Positions 30,667 through 43,749 of a stretch of 64,000 nt of DNA are shown in pieces (positions within the stretch are counted from its first letter, which is position 1; each line of letters starts with the position of its first letter). The stretch is from positions 29,733,932 through 29,797,931 of the forward strand of contig OY743183.1 of NCBI GenBank assembly GCA_963555705.1, in the 5' to 3' direction. The notes below the pieces were generated by a model. That model was not told the origin of the DNA. It saw nothing but the letters and a program-made list of their open reading frames with translations, and searched no databases. Made by a program: the position numbers and the translations under genes. The stretch is from Ligustrum vulgare. Taxonomy: Eukaryota > Streptophyta > Magnoliopsida > Lamiales > Oleaceae.

Positions 30667-31960
30667 AGATCAACTAAAGTGGACCTTTTACCTCTCCTCC
30701 TCCTCTGAATCTTCTGAATGGGTTTTTGGTTAAGTCTGATCTTATCTTCTTGTTTCTCTTCTTCAATAACTTCAATCAAATTACTAGCTGGTGATTGATT
30801 GTTCATATGAAAAGCTGGAATATCTTCAGCAGATTCTAGATTAGTGTCAACATTGCAATTCTGAATTAACTCTAGCCTTATCTGTTCCATGGAGATAGGT
30901 TCACCGGATGGGATTGCTTTAGGGATGTGCATATCATCATGAATTTGTCTTATTTCATACTCTGATGGAGATGAAGTAAATTCTTTATCATTCATACCAG
31001 AGCTGATGGATTTTACTTGCATCATAGGAGTGGAATCAATAGGAATGTTTTGTGAAGTCATCTCTATTTTTTTTCTTTTTCTTGCTTCTAATTATCATCT
31101 GCATTTAAATCGTTATGAGAAATAACCAGATAGTCTTTCAAAATTTCATGTGAAGTTCCACTAGGGCCAGCAGTTTCAGCTTGCTGTTCCAAAACAACTA
31201 GATTGGTGACAATCTCTGCACGCCCTTTGTTTTTGCGTTTTATTTCAATCCACTCATCTTTTCCTTTGTCTGATTGAAAATGTTTTGGAGCTAATTTTTC
31301 CTGCTTCTTGCTTTCACAGGAAGGTTGTTCGTGGGATTCCAATAGCACTCTGAATCATTATGAATTCTTGATGGCAAAATTTGCAATATGTGAATTTCCC
31401 TTTCTGCGTTTCGTCCTCATACATAACTGTCTGCCAAATCGCAAATCCCTCATGACCAAACAAATTTGATCATATCTATGTTTAGATAGGTCAACTTCAA
31501 TTAGAACCCTGGCAACAGGAAGTTGGGGGAAACTGATCCACATTGGAACAATTGAGGATTCCTTCTCTGGGCAGTAATCATAAGTATATTTCAACACTCT
31601 CATAGCATACCCTTTGATTACCCAATTGATTTAATGAATAATCTCATCTATTCTTCATCACAGTAAAATGAGAAGAGAACAGGCCGAGCATCAAGAGTAG
31701 CAACATTGAACATATCCTTAAACCTAGCTGAAATTAAGGCATTTTTTTATTTCAATATTTGATGGGCGACCATGAGAAAATTTTCCTATGAGCGATTTTG
31801 CAATGCTGCCAGATAATTTCTCGATTTTCAGAAGGCGAAACTGGAATAAATGGCTCATGCCGATATAGTTCATGCTTGCGTATATGGACAACCTCTGAGG
31901 GGCCTTCGATGGAAAGACCAGCTAAATTAAACCATAGCTAGGAGGATATCAGGTAACAGA
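30663..31960 (-). pseudogene. LINE ORF1 (RNA-binding, DUF4283-type), broken
   Basis: Minus strand. Near 31930-31760, in broken frames, sequence matches LINE ORF1 blocks: SIEGPSEVVHIRKHE, HEPFIPVSPSENREII, and HRKIFSWSPIKY. A frame at 31603-31358 has VLKYTYDYCPEKESSIVPMW and ISFPQLPVARVLIEVDLSKH, the DUF4283-type block. 31348-31088 and 31061-30663 carry the hydrophilic C-terminus ending RRRRGKRSTLVDL. No zinc knuckle is obvious. At least three frame breaks are present. ORF1 proteins bind LINE RNA. Confidence 0.85.
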
Positions 31961-32042
31961 ATCGAAATCGAGTAAGAACAACTGGGGAATTTCGAAGAAC
32001 TGGTGAATGTATTTAATCGCACCTTTAGTGAGCATTTGCATT
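31961..32042 (-). other. LINE 5' untranslated region
   Basis: The sequence between the 5' target duplication and the first ORF1-like sequence is short, so the copy may be slightly 5' truncated. Confidence 0.6.
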
Positions 32043-32057
32043 AGTAGGGACCAATTT

Positions 32058-32413
32058 ACATTAGTAAATTTTTTTAGGATCATTTAAATTTTATTATTAT
32101 AAGTTGAGGACTTAACTTATTATCTTTTATAGTTAAGGATTTTATTGAAAAAATAGATAAAGGACCAACCTTGCAATTTCAATTGAACTTGTTTTACTTG
32201 GTTTTGGAATTGGGACAAACCAAACACAAACCCATGCACACAATACACAAATAGAGGCTGGGAGTATAGAGAGAGAGAGAGAGAGAGAGAGGACGTCGGA
32301 GAGAGGAATAATCGGTGGAGAAGAGGGGAAGAAAGAAAAAGAGGGATTTTCACTCAACTTCATCTTCTTCTCCAAGCATTTTTCATCTTCAAGAGGTAAG
32401 GTAAAAACCTATT
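32058..32413 (+). mobile_element. LTR-like element D, continued to the satellite border
   Basis: Resumes after the right LINE duplication: AT-rich, 'ggacttaac' and 'aaggaccaac' phrases, a (GA)n tract (32269-32291), a GA-rich block, then 'cttcaagaggtaaggtaa' at about 32387-32404, the landmark that follows the purine block in A, B and C. The satellite begins at 32414, so the hub and 3' half of D are not seen here. Confidence 0.55.
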
Positions 32414-34421
32414 CATTTGGACCTAAAGTAGGAATCTCCTTTCGAAAAAGCTAACTTTCATTTTTGGGCTCCTAACAATCATTTTAGGATTGGGAGAGTC
32501 ACCAGGATCTTGAACAACAAAAAAATCACAGCAGAGGATCCATGAGATTTTTAAAAAGAGGATAAATTGGAATAAAACGTTTTCTTGGGTAATTAAAATG
32601 GTTTTTCCCTCGTACGTAACGTGTTTGAATCCTTCAAGAGAGAGAGAGAGACTAGGTAAAATATTCTCTTCAATTCCAAAATATTCACACCAATTTTGAA
32701 ACCATTTTGGAAAACTATTTTTACACGATTGAAGGAAGAGGATAAACCAGGAATGCATAAGATGTCTATGGAAGAAAATGTTAAACAGAGCATCTTCGTA
32801 ATCAAGGCAATTGAAATGAGAAGAGAAATCTTCACCGTTTGAAAGATTCCTCATTTTCTCTAGCTAAGGGTATTGTCCCGAGTTTTCAAATGACAACAAA
32901 AAGGAAAATTGACATTTTTGAAAAATCAATTTGTTGAGGATATTGTTTATTTTGTGTAGGTTGCAGTTATCTTTTGATTTCGCTCCCTTGGTTTCTTTAC
33001 TACTTTTGCTCGGAATTTCTCTCATTCTCTTAAGAAATTCCGGATTCTCTTCCTATTTCTTCTTAGTAATATGAAAAGTTTCATTTGGACCTAAAGTAGG
33101 AATCTCCTTTCGAAAAAGCTAACTTTCATTTCTAAACTCGTAACAATCTTTTTAGGATTGGGAGAGTCACCAGGATTTTGAACAACAAAATAATCACAGC
33201 AGGGGATCCATGAGATTTTTAAAAAGAGGATAAATTGGAATAAAACGTTTTCTTGGGTACATAAAATGGTTTTTCCCTCGTTCGTAAAGTTTTTGAATCC
33301 TTGAAAAGAGAGACTAGGTTAAATATTCTCTTCAATTCCAAAATATTCACACCAATTTTGAAAATATTTTGGAAAATTATTTTAACATGATTGAAGGAAC
33401 AGGATAAACCAGGAATGCATAAGATGTCTATGGAAGAAAATGTTAAACAAAGCATCTTCGTAATCAAGGAAATTGAAATGAGAAGAGAAATCTTCACCGT
33501 TTGAAAGATTCATCATTTTCTCTAGCCAACGGTATTGTCCCGAGTTTTCAAATGACAACAAAAAGGAAAATTGACATTTTTGAAAAATCAATTTGTTGAG
33601 GATATTGTTTATTTTGAGTAGGTTGCAGTTATCTTTTGATTTCGCTCCCTTGGTTTCTTTACTACTTTTGCTCGGAATTTCTCTCATTCTCTTAAGAAAT
33701 TCCGGATTCTTTTCCTATTTCTTCTTAGTAATATGAAAAGTTTCATTTGGACCTAAAGTAGGAATCTCCTTTCGAAAAAGCTAACTTTCATTTTTGGGCT
33801 CCTAACAATCTTTTTAGGATTGGGAAAGTCACAAGGATCTTGGACAACAAAAAAATCACAGCAGAGGATCCATGAGATTTTTAAAAAGAGGATAAATTGG
33901 AATAAAACGTTTTCTTGGGTTCATAAAATGGTTTTTCCCTCGTACGTAACGTGTTTGAATCCTTCAAGAGAGAGAGAGAGAGAGAGAGAGACTTGGTAAA
34001 ATATTCTCTTCAATTCCAAAATATTCACACCAATTTTGAAACCATTTTGGAAAACTATTTTTACACGATTGAAGGAAGAGGATAAACCAGGAATGCATAA
34101 GATGTCTATGGAAGAAAATGTTAAACAAAGCATCTTCGTAATCAAGGCAATTGAAATGAGAAGAGAAATCTTCACCGTTTGAAAGATTCATCATTTTCTC
34201 TAGCTAAGGGTATTGTCCCGAGTTTTCAAATGACAACAAAAAGGAAAATTGACATTTTTGAAAAATCAATTTGTTGAGGATATTTTTTATTTTGAGTAGG
34301 TTGCAGTTATCTTTTGATTTCGCTCCCTTGGTTTCTTTACAACTTTTGCTCGGAATTTCTCTCATTCTCTTAAGAAATTCCGGATTCTCTTCCTATTTCT
34401 TCTTAGTAATATGAAAAGTTT

Positions 34422-37083
34422 CATTTGGACCTAAAGTAGGAATCTCCTTTCGAAAAAGCTAACTTTCATTTTTGGGCTCCTAACAATCTTTTTAGGATTG
34501 GGAGAGTCACCAGGATCTTGAACAACAAAAAAATCACAGCAGAGGATCCATGAGATTTTTAAAAAGAGGATAAATTGGAATAAAACGTTTTCTTGGGTAC
34601 ATAAAATGGTTTTTCCCTCGTACGTAACGTGTTTGAATCCTTCAAGAGAGAGAGAGAGACTTGGTAAAATATTCTCTTCAATTCCAAAATATTCACACCA
34701 ATTTTGAAACCATTTTGGAAAACTATTTTTACACGATTGAAGGAAGAGGATAAACCAGGAATGCATAAGATATCTATGGAAGAAAATGTTAAACAAAGCA
34801 TCTTCGTAATCAAGGCAATTGAAATGAGAAGAGAAATCTTCACCGTTTGAAAGATTCATCATTTTCTCTAGCTAAGGGTATTGTCCCGAGTTTTCAAATG
34901 ACAACAAAAAGGAAAATTGACATTTTTGAAAAATCAATTTGTTGAGGATATTGTTTATTTTTAGTAGGCTGCAGTTATCTTTTGATTTCGCTCCCTTGGT
35001 TTCTTTACTACTTTTACTCGAAATTTCTCTCTTTCTCTTGAGAAATTCCGGATTCTCTTCATATTTATTCTTTAATAGTATGAAAAGTTTCATTTGGGCC
35101 TAAAGTAGGAATCTCCTTTCGAAAAAGCTAACTTTCATTTCTAAACTCGTAACATTCTTTTTAGGATTGGGAGAGTCACCAGGATTTTGAACAACAAAAA
35201 AGTCACAGCAGACGATCCATGAGACTTTAAAAATGAGGATACATTGGAATAAAACGTTTTCTTGGGCACATAAAATGGTTTCTCCCTCGTTCGTAAAGTT
35301 TTTGAATCCTTGAAAAGAGAGACTTGGTTAAATATTCTCTTCAATTCCAAAATATTCACACCAATTTTGAAACCATTTTGGAAAACTATTTTTACACGAT
35401 TGAAGGAAGAGGATAAACCAGGAATGCATAAGATGTCTACGGAAGAAAATGTTAAACAAAGCATCTTCGTAATCAAGGCAATTGAAATGACAAGAGAAAT
35501 CTTCACCGTTTGAAAGATTCATCATTTTCTCTAGCTAAGGGTATTGTCCCGAGTTTTCAAATGACAACAAAAAGGAAAATTGACATTTTTGAAAAATCAA
35601 TTTGTTGAGGATATTGTTTATTTTGAGTAGGTTGCAGTTATCTTTTGATTTCGCTCCCTTGGTTTCTTTACTACTTTTGCTCGGAATTTCTCTCATTCTC
35701 TTAAGAAATTCCGGATTCTCTTCCTATTTCTTCTTAGTAATATGAAAAGTTTCATTTGGACCTAAAGTAGGAATCTCCTTTCGAAAAAGCTAACTTTCAT
35801 TTTTGGGCTCCTAACAATCTTTTTAGGATTGGGAGAGTCACCAGGATCTTGAACAACAAAAAAATCACAGCAGAGGATCCATGAGATTTTTAAAAAGAGG
35901 ATAAATTGGAATAAAACGTTTTCTTGGGTACATAAAATGGTTTTTCCCTCGTACGTAACGTGTTTGAATCCTTCAAGAGAGAGAGAGAGACTTGGTAAAA
36001 TATTCTCTTCAATTCCAAAATATTCACACCAATTTTGAAACCATTTTGGAAAACTATTTTTACACGATTGAAGGAAGAGGATAAACCAGGAATGCATAAG
36101 ATATCTATGGAAGAAAATGTTAAACAAAGCATCTTCGTAATCAAGGCAATTGAAATGAGAAGAGAAATCTTCACCGTTTGAAAGATTCATCATTTTCTCT
36201 AGCTAAGGGTATTGTCCCGAGTTTTCAAATGACAACAAAAAGGAAAATTGACATTTTTGAAAAATCAATTTGTTGAGGATATTGTTTATTTTTAGTAGGC
36301 TGCAGTTATCTTTTGATTTCGCTCCCTTGGTTTCTTTACTACTTTTACTCGAAATTTCTCTCTTTCTCTTGAGAAATTCCGGATTCTCTTCATATTTATT
36401 CTTTAATAGTATGAAAAGTTTCATTTGGGCCTAAAGTAGGAATCTCCTTTCGAAAAAGCTAACTTTCATTCCTAAACTCGTAACAATCTTTTTAGGATTG
36501 GGAGAGTCACCAGGATTTTGAACAACAAAAAAGTCACAGCAGACGATCCATGAGACTTTAAAAATGAGGATACATTGGAATAAAACGTTTTCTTGGGCAC
36601 ATAAAATGGTTTCTCCCTCGTTCGTAAAGTTTTTGAATCCTTGAAAAGAGAGACTAGGTTAAATATTCTCTTCAATTCCAAAATATTCACACCAATTTTG
36701 AAACTATTTTGGAAAATTATTTTAACACGGTTGAAGGAAGAGGATAAACCAGGAATGCATAAGATGTCTATGGAAGAAAATGTTAAACAAAGCATCTTCG
36801 TAATCAAGGCAATTGAAATGACAAGAGAAATCTTCACCGTTTGAAAGATTCATCATTTTCTCTAGCTAAGGGTATTGTCCCGAGTTTTCAAATGACAACA
36901 AAAAGGAAAATTGACATTTTTGAAAAATCAATTTGTTGAGGATATTGTTTATTTTGAGTAGGTTGCAGTTATCTTTTGATTTCTCTCCCTTGGTTTCTTT
37001 ACTACTTTTGCTCGGAATTTCTCTCATTCTCTTAAGAAATTCCGGATTCTCTTCCTATTTCTTCTTAGTAATATGAAAAGTTT
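34422..37083. repeat. Higher-order repeat: dimer of 1,331 bp, two copies
   Basis: Copies 34422-35752 and 35753-37083. Each is one L plus one S monomer, with shared private variants such as 'aagatatctatgg' and 'tttttagtaggctgcag'. Confidence 0.85.
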
Positions 37084-40000
37084 CATTTGGACCTAAAGTA
37101 GGAATCTCCTTTCGAAAAAGCTAACTTTCATTTTTGGGCTCCTAACAATCTTTTTAGGATTGGGAGAGTCACCAGGATCTTGAACAACAAAAAAATCACA
37201 GCAGAGGATCCATGAGATTTTTAAAAAGAGGATAAATTGGAATAAAACGTTTTCTGGGTACATAAAATGGTTTTTCCCTCGTACGTAACGTGTTTGAATC
37301 CTTCAAGAGAGAGAGAGAGAGAGACTTGGTAAAATATTCTCTTCAATTCCAAAATATTCACACCAATTTTGAAACCATCTTGGAAAACTATTTTTACACG
37401 ATTGAAGGAAGAGGATAAACCAGGAATGCATAAGATATCTATGGAAGAAAATGTTAAACAAAGCATCTTCGTAATCAAGGCAATTGAAATGAGAAGAGAA
37501 ATCTTCACCGTTTGAAAGATTCATCATTTTCTCTAGCTAAGGGTATTGTCCCGAGTTTTCAAATGACAACAAAAAGGAAAATTGACATTTTTGAAAAATC
37601 AATTTGTTGAGGATATTGTTTATTTTTAGTAGGCTGCAGTTATCTTTTTATTTCGCTCCCTTGGTTTCTTTACTACTTTTACTCGAAATTTCTTTCTTTC
37701 TCTTGAGAAATTCCGGATTCTCTTCATATTTATTCTTTAATAGTATGAAAAGTTTCATTTGGGCCTAAAGTAGGAATCTCCTTTCGAAAAAGCTAACTTT
37801 CATTTCTAAACTCGTAACAATCTTTTTAGGATTGGGAGAGTCACCAGGATTTTGAACAACAAAAAAGTCACAGCAGACGATCCATGAGACTTTAAAAATG
37901 AGGATACATTGGAATAAAACGTTTTCTTGGGCACATAAAATGGTTTCTCCCTCGTTCGTAAAGTTTTTGAATCCTTGAAAAGAGAGACTAGGTTAAATAT
38001 TCTCTTCAATTCCAAAATATTCACACCAATTTTGAAACTATTTTGGAAAATTATTTTAACACGATTGAAGGAAGAGGATAAACCAGGAATGCATAAGATG
38101 TCTATGGAAGAAAATGTTAAACAAAGCATCTTCGTAATCAAGGCAATTGAAATGACAAGAGAAATCTTCATCGTTTGAAAGATTCATCATTTTCTCTAGC
38201 TAAGGGTATTGTCCCGAGTTTTCAAATGACAACAAAAAGGAAAATTGACATTTTTGAAAAATCAATTTGTTGAGGATATTGTTTATTTTGAGTAGGTTGC
38301 AGTTATCTTTTGATTTCGCTCCCTTGGTTTCTTTACTACTTTTGCTCGGAATTTCTCTCATTCTCTTAAGAAATTCCGGATTCTGTTCCTATTTCTTCTT
38401 AGTAATATGAAAAGTTTCATTTGGACCTAAAGTAGGAATTTCCTTTCGAAAAAGCTAACTTTCATTTTTGGGCTCCTAACAATCTTTTTAGGATTGGGAG
38501 AGTCACCAGGATCTTGAACAACAAAAAAATCACAGCAGAGGATCCATGAGATTTTTAAAAAGAGGATAAATTGGAATAAAACGTTTTCTGGGTACATAAA
38601 ATGGTTTTTCCCTCGTACGTAACGTGTTTGAATCCTTCAAGAGAGAGAGAGAGACTTGGTAAAATATTCTCTTCAATTCCAAAATATTCACACCAATTTT
38701 GAAACCATCTTGGAAAACTATTTTTACACGATTGAAGGAAGAGGATAAACCAGGAATGCATAAGATATCTATGGAAGAAAATGTTAAACAAAGCATCTTC
38801 GTAATCAAGGCAATTGAAATGAGAAGAGAAATCTTCACCGTTTGAAAGATTCATCATTTTCTCTAGCTAAGGGTATTGTCCCGAGTTTTCAAATGACAAC
38901 AAAAAGGAAAATTGACATTTTTGAAAAATCAATTTGTTGAGGATATTGTTTATTTTTAGTAGGCTGCAGTTATCTTTTGATTTCGCTCCCTTGGTTTCTT
39001 TACTACTTTTACTCGAAATTTCTCTCTCTCTCTTGAGAAATTCCGGATTCTCTTCATATTTATTCTTAATAGTATGAAAAGTTTCATTCGGGCCTAAAGT
39101 AGGAATCTCCTTTCGAAAAAGCTAACTTTCATTTCTAAACTCGTAACAATCTTTTTAGGATTGGGAGAGTCACCAGGATTTTGAACAACAAAAAAGTCAC
39201 AGCAGACGATCCATGAGACTTTAAAAATGAGGATACATTGGAATAAAACGTTTTCTTGGGCACATAAAATGGTTTCTCCCTCGTTCGTAAAGTTTTTGAA
39301 TCCTTGAAAAGAGAGACTTGGTTAAATATTCTCTTCAATTCCAAAATATTCACACCAATTTTGAAACCATTTTGGAAAACTATTTTTACACGATTGAAGG
39401 AAGAGGATAAACCAGGAATGCATAAGATGTCTACGGAAGAAAATGTTAAACAAAGCATCTTCGTAATCAAGGCAATTGAAATGACAAGAGAAATCTTCAC
39501 CGTTTGAAAGATTCATCATTTTCTCTAGCTAAGGGTATTGTCCCGAGTTTTCAAATGACAACAAAAAGGAAAATTGACATTTTTGAAAAATCAATTTGTT
39601 GAGGATATTGTTTATTTTGAGTAGGTTGCAGTTATCTTTTGATTTCGCTCCCTTGGTTTCTTTACTACTTTTGCTCGGAATTTCTCTCATTCTCTTAAGA
39701 AATTCCGGATTCTCTTCCTATTTCTTCTTAGTAATATGAAAAGTTTCATTTGGACCTAAAGTAGGAATCTCCTTTCGAAAAAGCTAACTTTCATTTTTGG
39801 GCTCCTAACAATCTTTTTAGGATTGGGAGAGTCACCAGGATCTTGAACAACAAAAAAATCACAGCAGAGGATCCATGAGATTTTTAAAAAGAGGATAAAT
39901 TGGAATAAAACGTTTTCTGGGTACATAAAATGGTTTTTCCCTCGTACGTAACGTGTTTGAATCCTTCAAGAGAGAGAGAGAGAGAGACTTGGTAAAATAT

Positions 40001-42409
40001 TCTCTTCAATTCCAAAATATTCACACCAATTTTGAAACCATCTTGGAAAACTATTTTTACACGATTGAAGGAAGAGGATAAACCAGGAATGCATAAGATA
40101 TCTATGGAAGAAAATGTTAAACAAAGCATCTTCGTAATCAAGGCAATTGAAATGAGAAGAGAAATCTTCACCGTTTGAAAGATTCATCATTTTCTCTAGC
40201 TAAGGGTATTGTCCCGAGTTTTCAAATGACAACAAAAAGGAAAATTGACATTTTTGAAAAATCAATTTGTTGAGGATATTGTTTATTTTTAGTAGGCTGC
40301 AGTTATCTTTTTATTTCGCTCCCTTGGTTTCTTTACTACTTTTACTCGAAATTTCTTTCTTTCTCTTGAGAAATTCCGGATTCTCTTCATATTTATTCTT
40401 TAATAGTATGAAAAGTTTCATTTGGGCCTAAAGTAGGAATCTCCTTTCGAAAAAGCTAACTTTCATTTCTAAACTCGTAACAATCTTTTTAGGATTGGGA
40501 GAGTCACCAGGATTTTGAACAACAAAAAAGTCACAGCAGACGATCCATGAGACTTTAAAAATGAGGATACATTGGAATAAAACGTTTTCTTGGGCACATA
40601 AAATGGTTTCTCCCTCGTTCGTAAAGTTTTTGAATCCTTGAAAAGAGAGACTAGGTTAAATATTCTCTTCAATTCCAAAATATTCACACCAATTTTGAAA
40701 CTATTTTGGAAAATTATTTTAACACGATTGAAGGAAGAGGATAAACCAGGAATGCATAAGATGTCTATGGAAGAAAATGTTAAACAAAGCATCTTCGTAA
40801 TCAAGGCAATTGAAATGACAAGAGAAATCTTCATCGTTTGAAAGATTCATCATTTTCTCTAGCTAAGGGTATTGTCCCGAGTTTTCAAATGACAACAAAA
40901 AGGAAAATTGACATTTTTGAAAAATCAATTTGTTGAGGATATTGTTTATTTTGAGTAGGTTGCAGTTATCTTTTGATTTCGCTCCCTTGGTTTCTTTACT
41001 ACTTTTGCTCGGAATTTCTCTCATTCTCTTAAGAAATTCCGGATTCTGTTCCTATTTCTTCTTAGTAATATGAAAAGTTTCATTTGGACCTAAAGTAGGA
41101 ATTTCCTTTCGAAAAAGCTAACTTTCATTTTTGGGCTCCTAACAATCTTTTTAGGATTGGGAGAGTCACCAGGATCTTGAACAACAAAAAAATCACAGCA
41201 GAGGATCCATGAGATTTTTAAAAAGAGGATAAATTGGAATAAAACGTTTTCTGGGTACATAAAATGGTTTTTCCCTCGTACGTAACGTGTTTGAATCCTT
41301 CAAGAGAGAGAGAGAGACTTGGTAAAATATTCTCTTCAATTCCAAAATATTCACACCAATTTTGAAACCATCTTGGAAAACTATTTTTACACGATTGAAG
41401 GAAGAGGATAAACCAGGAATGCATAAGATATCTATGGAAGAAAATGTTAAACAAAGCATCTTCGTAATCAAGGCAATTGAAATGAGAAGAGAAATCTTCA
41501 CCGTTTGAAAGATTCATCATTTTCTCTAGCTAAGGGTATTGTCCCGAGTTTTCAAATGACAACAAAAAGGAAAATTGACATTTTTGAAAAATCAATTTGT
41601 TGAGGATATTGTTTATTTTTAGTAGGCTGCAGTTATCTTTTGATTTCGCTCCCTTGGTTTCTTTACTACTTTTACTCGAAATTTCTCTCTTTCTCTTGAG
41701 AAATTCCGGATTCTCTTCATATTTATTCTTAATAGTATGAAAAGTTTCATTCGGGCCTAAAGTAGGAATCTCCTTTCGAAAAAGCTAACTTTCATTTCTA
41801 AACTCGTAACAATCTTTTTAGGATTGGGAGAGTCACCAGGATTTTGAACAACAAAAAAGTCACAGCAGACGATCCATGAGACTTTAAAAATGAGGATACA
41901 TTGGAATAAAACTTTTTCTTGGGCACATAAAATGGTTTCTCCCTCGTTCGTAAAGTTTTTGAATCCTTGAAAAGAGAGACTTGGTTAAATATTCTCTTCA
42001 ATTCCAAAATATTCACACCAATTTTGAAACCATTTTGGAAAACTATTTTTACACGATTGAAGGAAGAGGATAAACCAGGAATGCATAAGATGTCTACGGA
42101 AGAAAATGTTAAACAAAGCATCTTCGTAATCAAGGCAATTGAAATGACAAGAGAAATCTTCACCGTTTGAAAGATTCATCATTTTCTCTAGCTAAGGGTA
42201 TTGTCCCGAGTTTTCAAATGACAACAAAAAGGAAAATTGACATTTTTGAAAAATCAATTTGTTGAGGATATTGTTTATTTTGAGTAGGTTGCAGTTATCT
42301 TTTGATTTCGCTCCCTTGGTTTCTTTACTACTTTTGCTCGGAATTTCTCTCATTCTCTTAAGAAATTCCGGATTCTCTTCCTATTTCTTCTTAGTAATAT
42401 GAAAAGTTT
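37084..42409. repeat. Higher-order repeat: tetramer of 2,663 bp, two copies
   Basis: Copies 37084-39746 and 39747-42409 (L-S-L-S). They share private changes including 'cgttttctgggtac', 'accatcttgg', 'ttctgttcct' and 'ttcatcgtttg'. The two look over 99% identical. Confidence 0.9.
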
Positions 42410-43749
42410 CATTTGGACCTAAAGTAGGAATCTCCTTTCGAAAAAGCTAACTTTCATTTTTGGGCTCCTAACAATCTTTTTAGGATTGGGAGAGTCACCA
42501 GGATCTTGAACAACAAAAAAATCACAGCAGAGGATCCATGAGATTTTTAAAAAGAGGATAAATTGGAATAAAACGTTTTCTTGGGTACATAAAATGGTTT
42601 TTCCCTCGTACGTAACGTGTTTGAATCCTTCAAGAGAGAGAGAGAGAGACTAGGTAAAATATTCTCTTCAATTCCAAAATATTCATAGCAATTTTGAAAC
42701 CATTTTGGAAAACTATTTTTACACGATTGAAGGAAGAGGATAAACCAGGAATGCATAAGATGTCTATGGAAGAAAATGTTAAACAAAGCATCTTCGTAAT
42801 CAAGGCAATTGAAATGAGAAGAGAAATCTTCACCGTTTGAAATATTCATCATTTTCTCTAGCTAAGGGTATTGTCCCGAGTTTTCAAATGACAACAAAAA
42901 GGAAAATTGACATTTTTGAAAAATCAATTTGTTGAGGATATTGTTTATTTTGAGTAGGTTGCAGTTATCTTTTGATTTCGCTCCCTTGGTTTCTTTACTA
43001 CTTTTGCTCGGAATTTCTCTCATTCTCTTAAGAAATTCCGGATTCTCTTCCTATTTCTTCTTAGTAATATGAAAAGTTTCATTTGGACCTAAAGTAGGAA
43101 TCTCCTTTCGAAAAAGCTAACTTTCATTTTTGGGCTCCTAACAATCTTTTTAGGATTGGGAGAGTCACCAGGATCTTGAACAACAAAAAAATCATAGCAG
43201 AGGATCCATGAGATTTTTAAAAAGAGGATAAATTGGAATAAAACGTTTTCTTGGGTACATAAAATGGTTTTTCCCTCGTACGTAACGTGTTTGAATCCTT
43301 CAAGAGAGAGAGAGAGAGACTAGGTAAAATATTCTCTTCAATTCCAAAATATTCATAGCAATTTTGAAACCATTTTGGAAAACTATTTTTACACGATTGA
43401 AGGAAGAGGATAAACCAGGAATGCATAAGATGTCTATGGAAGAAAATGTTAAACAAAGCATCTTCGTAATCAAGGCAATTGAAATGAGAAGAGAAATCTT
43501 CACCGTTTGAAAGATTCATCATTTTCTCTAGCTAAGGGTATTGTCCCGAGTTTTCAAATGACAACAAAAAGGAAAATTGACATTTTTGAAAAATCAATTT
43601 GTTGAGGATATTGTTTATTTTGAGTAGGTTGCAGTTATCTTTTGATTTCGATCCCTTGGTTTCTTTACTAGTTTTACTCGAAATTTCTCTCTTTCTCTTA
43701 AGAAATTCGGGATTCTCTTCATATTTATTCTTACTAATATGAAATGTTT
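42410..43749. repeat. Tandem duplicate of one L monomer (670 bp, two copies)
   Basis: 42410-43079 and 43080-43749. Both contain 'attcatagcaattttg' in place of the usual 'attcacaccaattttg'. Confidence 0.85.

Larger units (their letters stand above)
11199..32042 (-). mobile_element. L1-type LINE, near full length, interrupted by four later insertions
   Basis: The 15-bp duplication AGTAGGGACCAATTT (11184-11198 and 32043-32057) and a poly(T) run (11196-11213; a poly(A) tail on the minus strand) bound a LINE. LINE pieces are 30159-32042 (5' end, ORF1, endonuclease), 26099-27578 (linker and RT), 22750-23449 (RT, with a small inserted element) and 11199-12683 (C-terminal domain, 3' UTR, tail). Excised, they make about 5.1 kb with ORF1 then ORF2 as in plant L1 elements. 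Both ORFs carry stops and frameshifts. Long TSD plus tail indicate target-primed reverse transcription. Confidence 0.93.

Noticed and set aside
32890..32965. Splice-like signals (ggtaaaat ... gagtaggttgcag) in satellite monomers as an exon-intron structure
   Set aside because: The motifs are short and expected by chance in AT-rich DNA; no coding exon could be linked to them.
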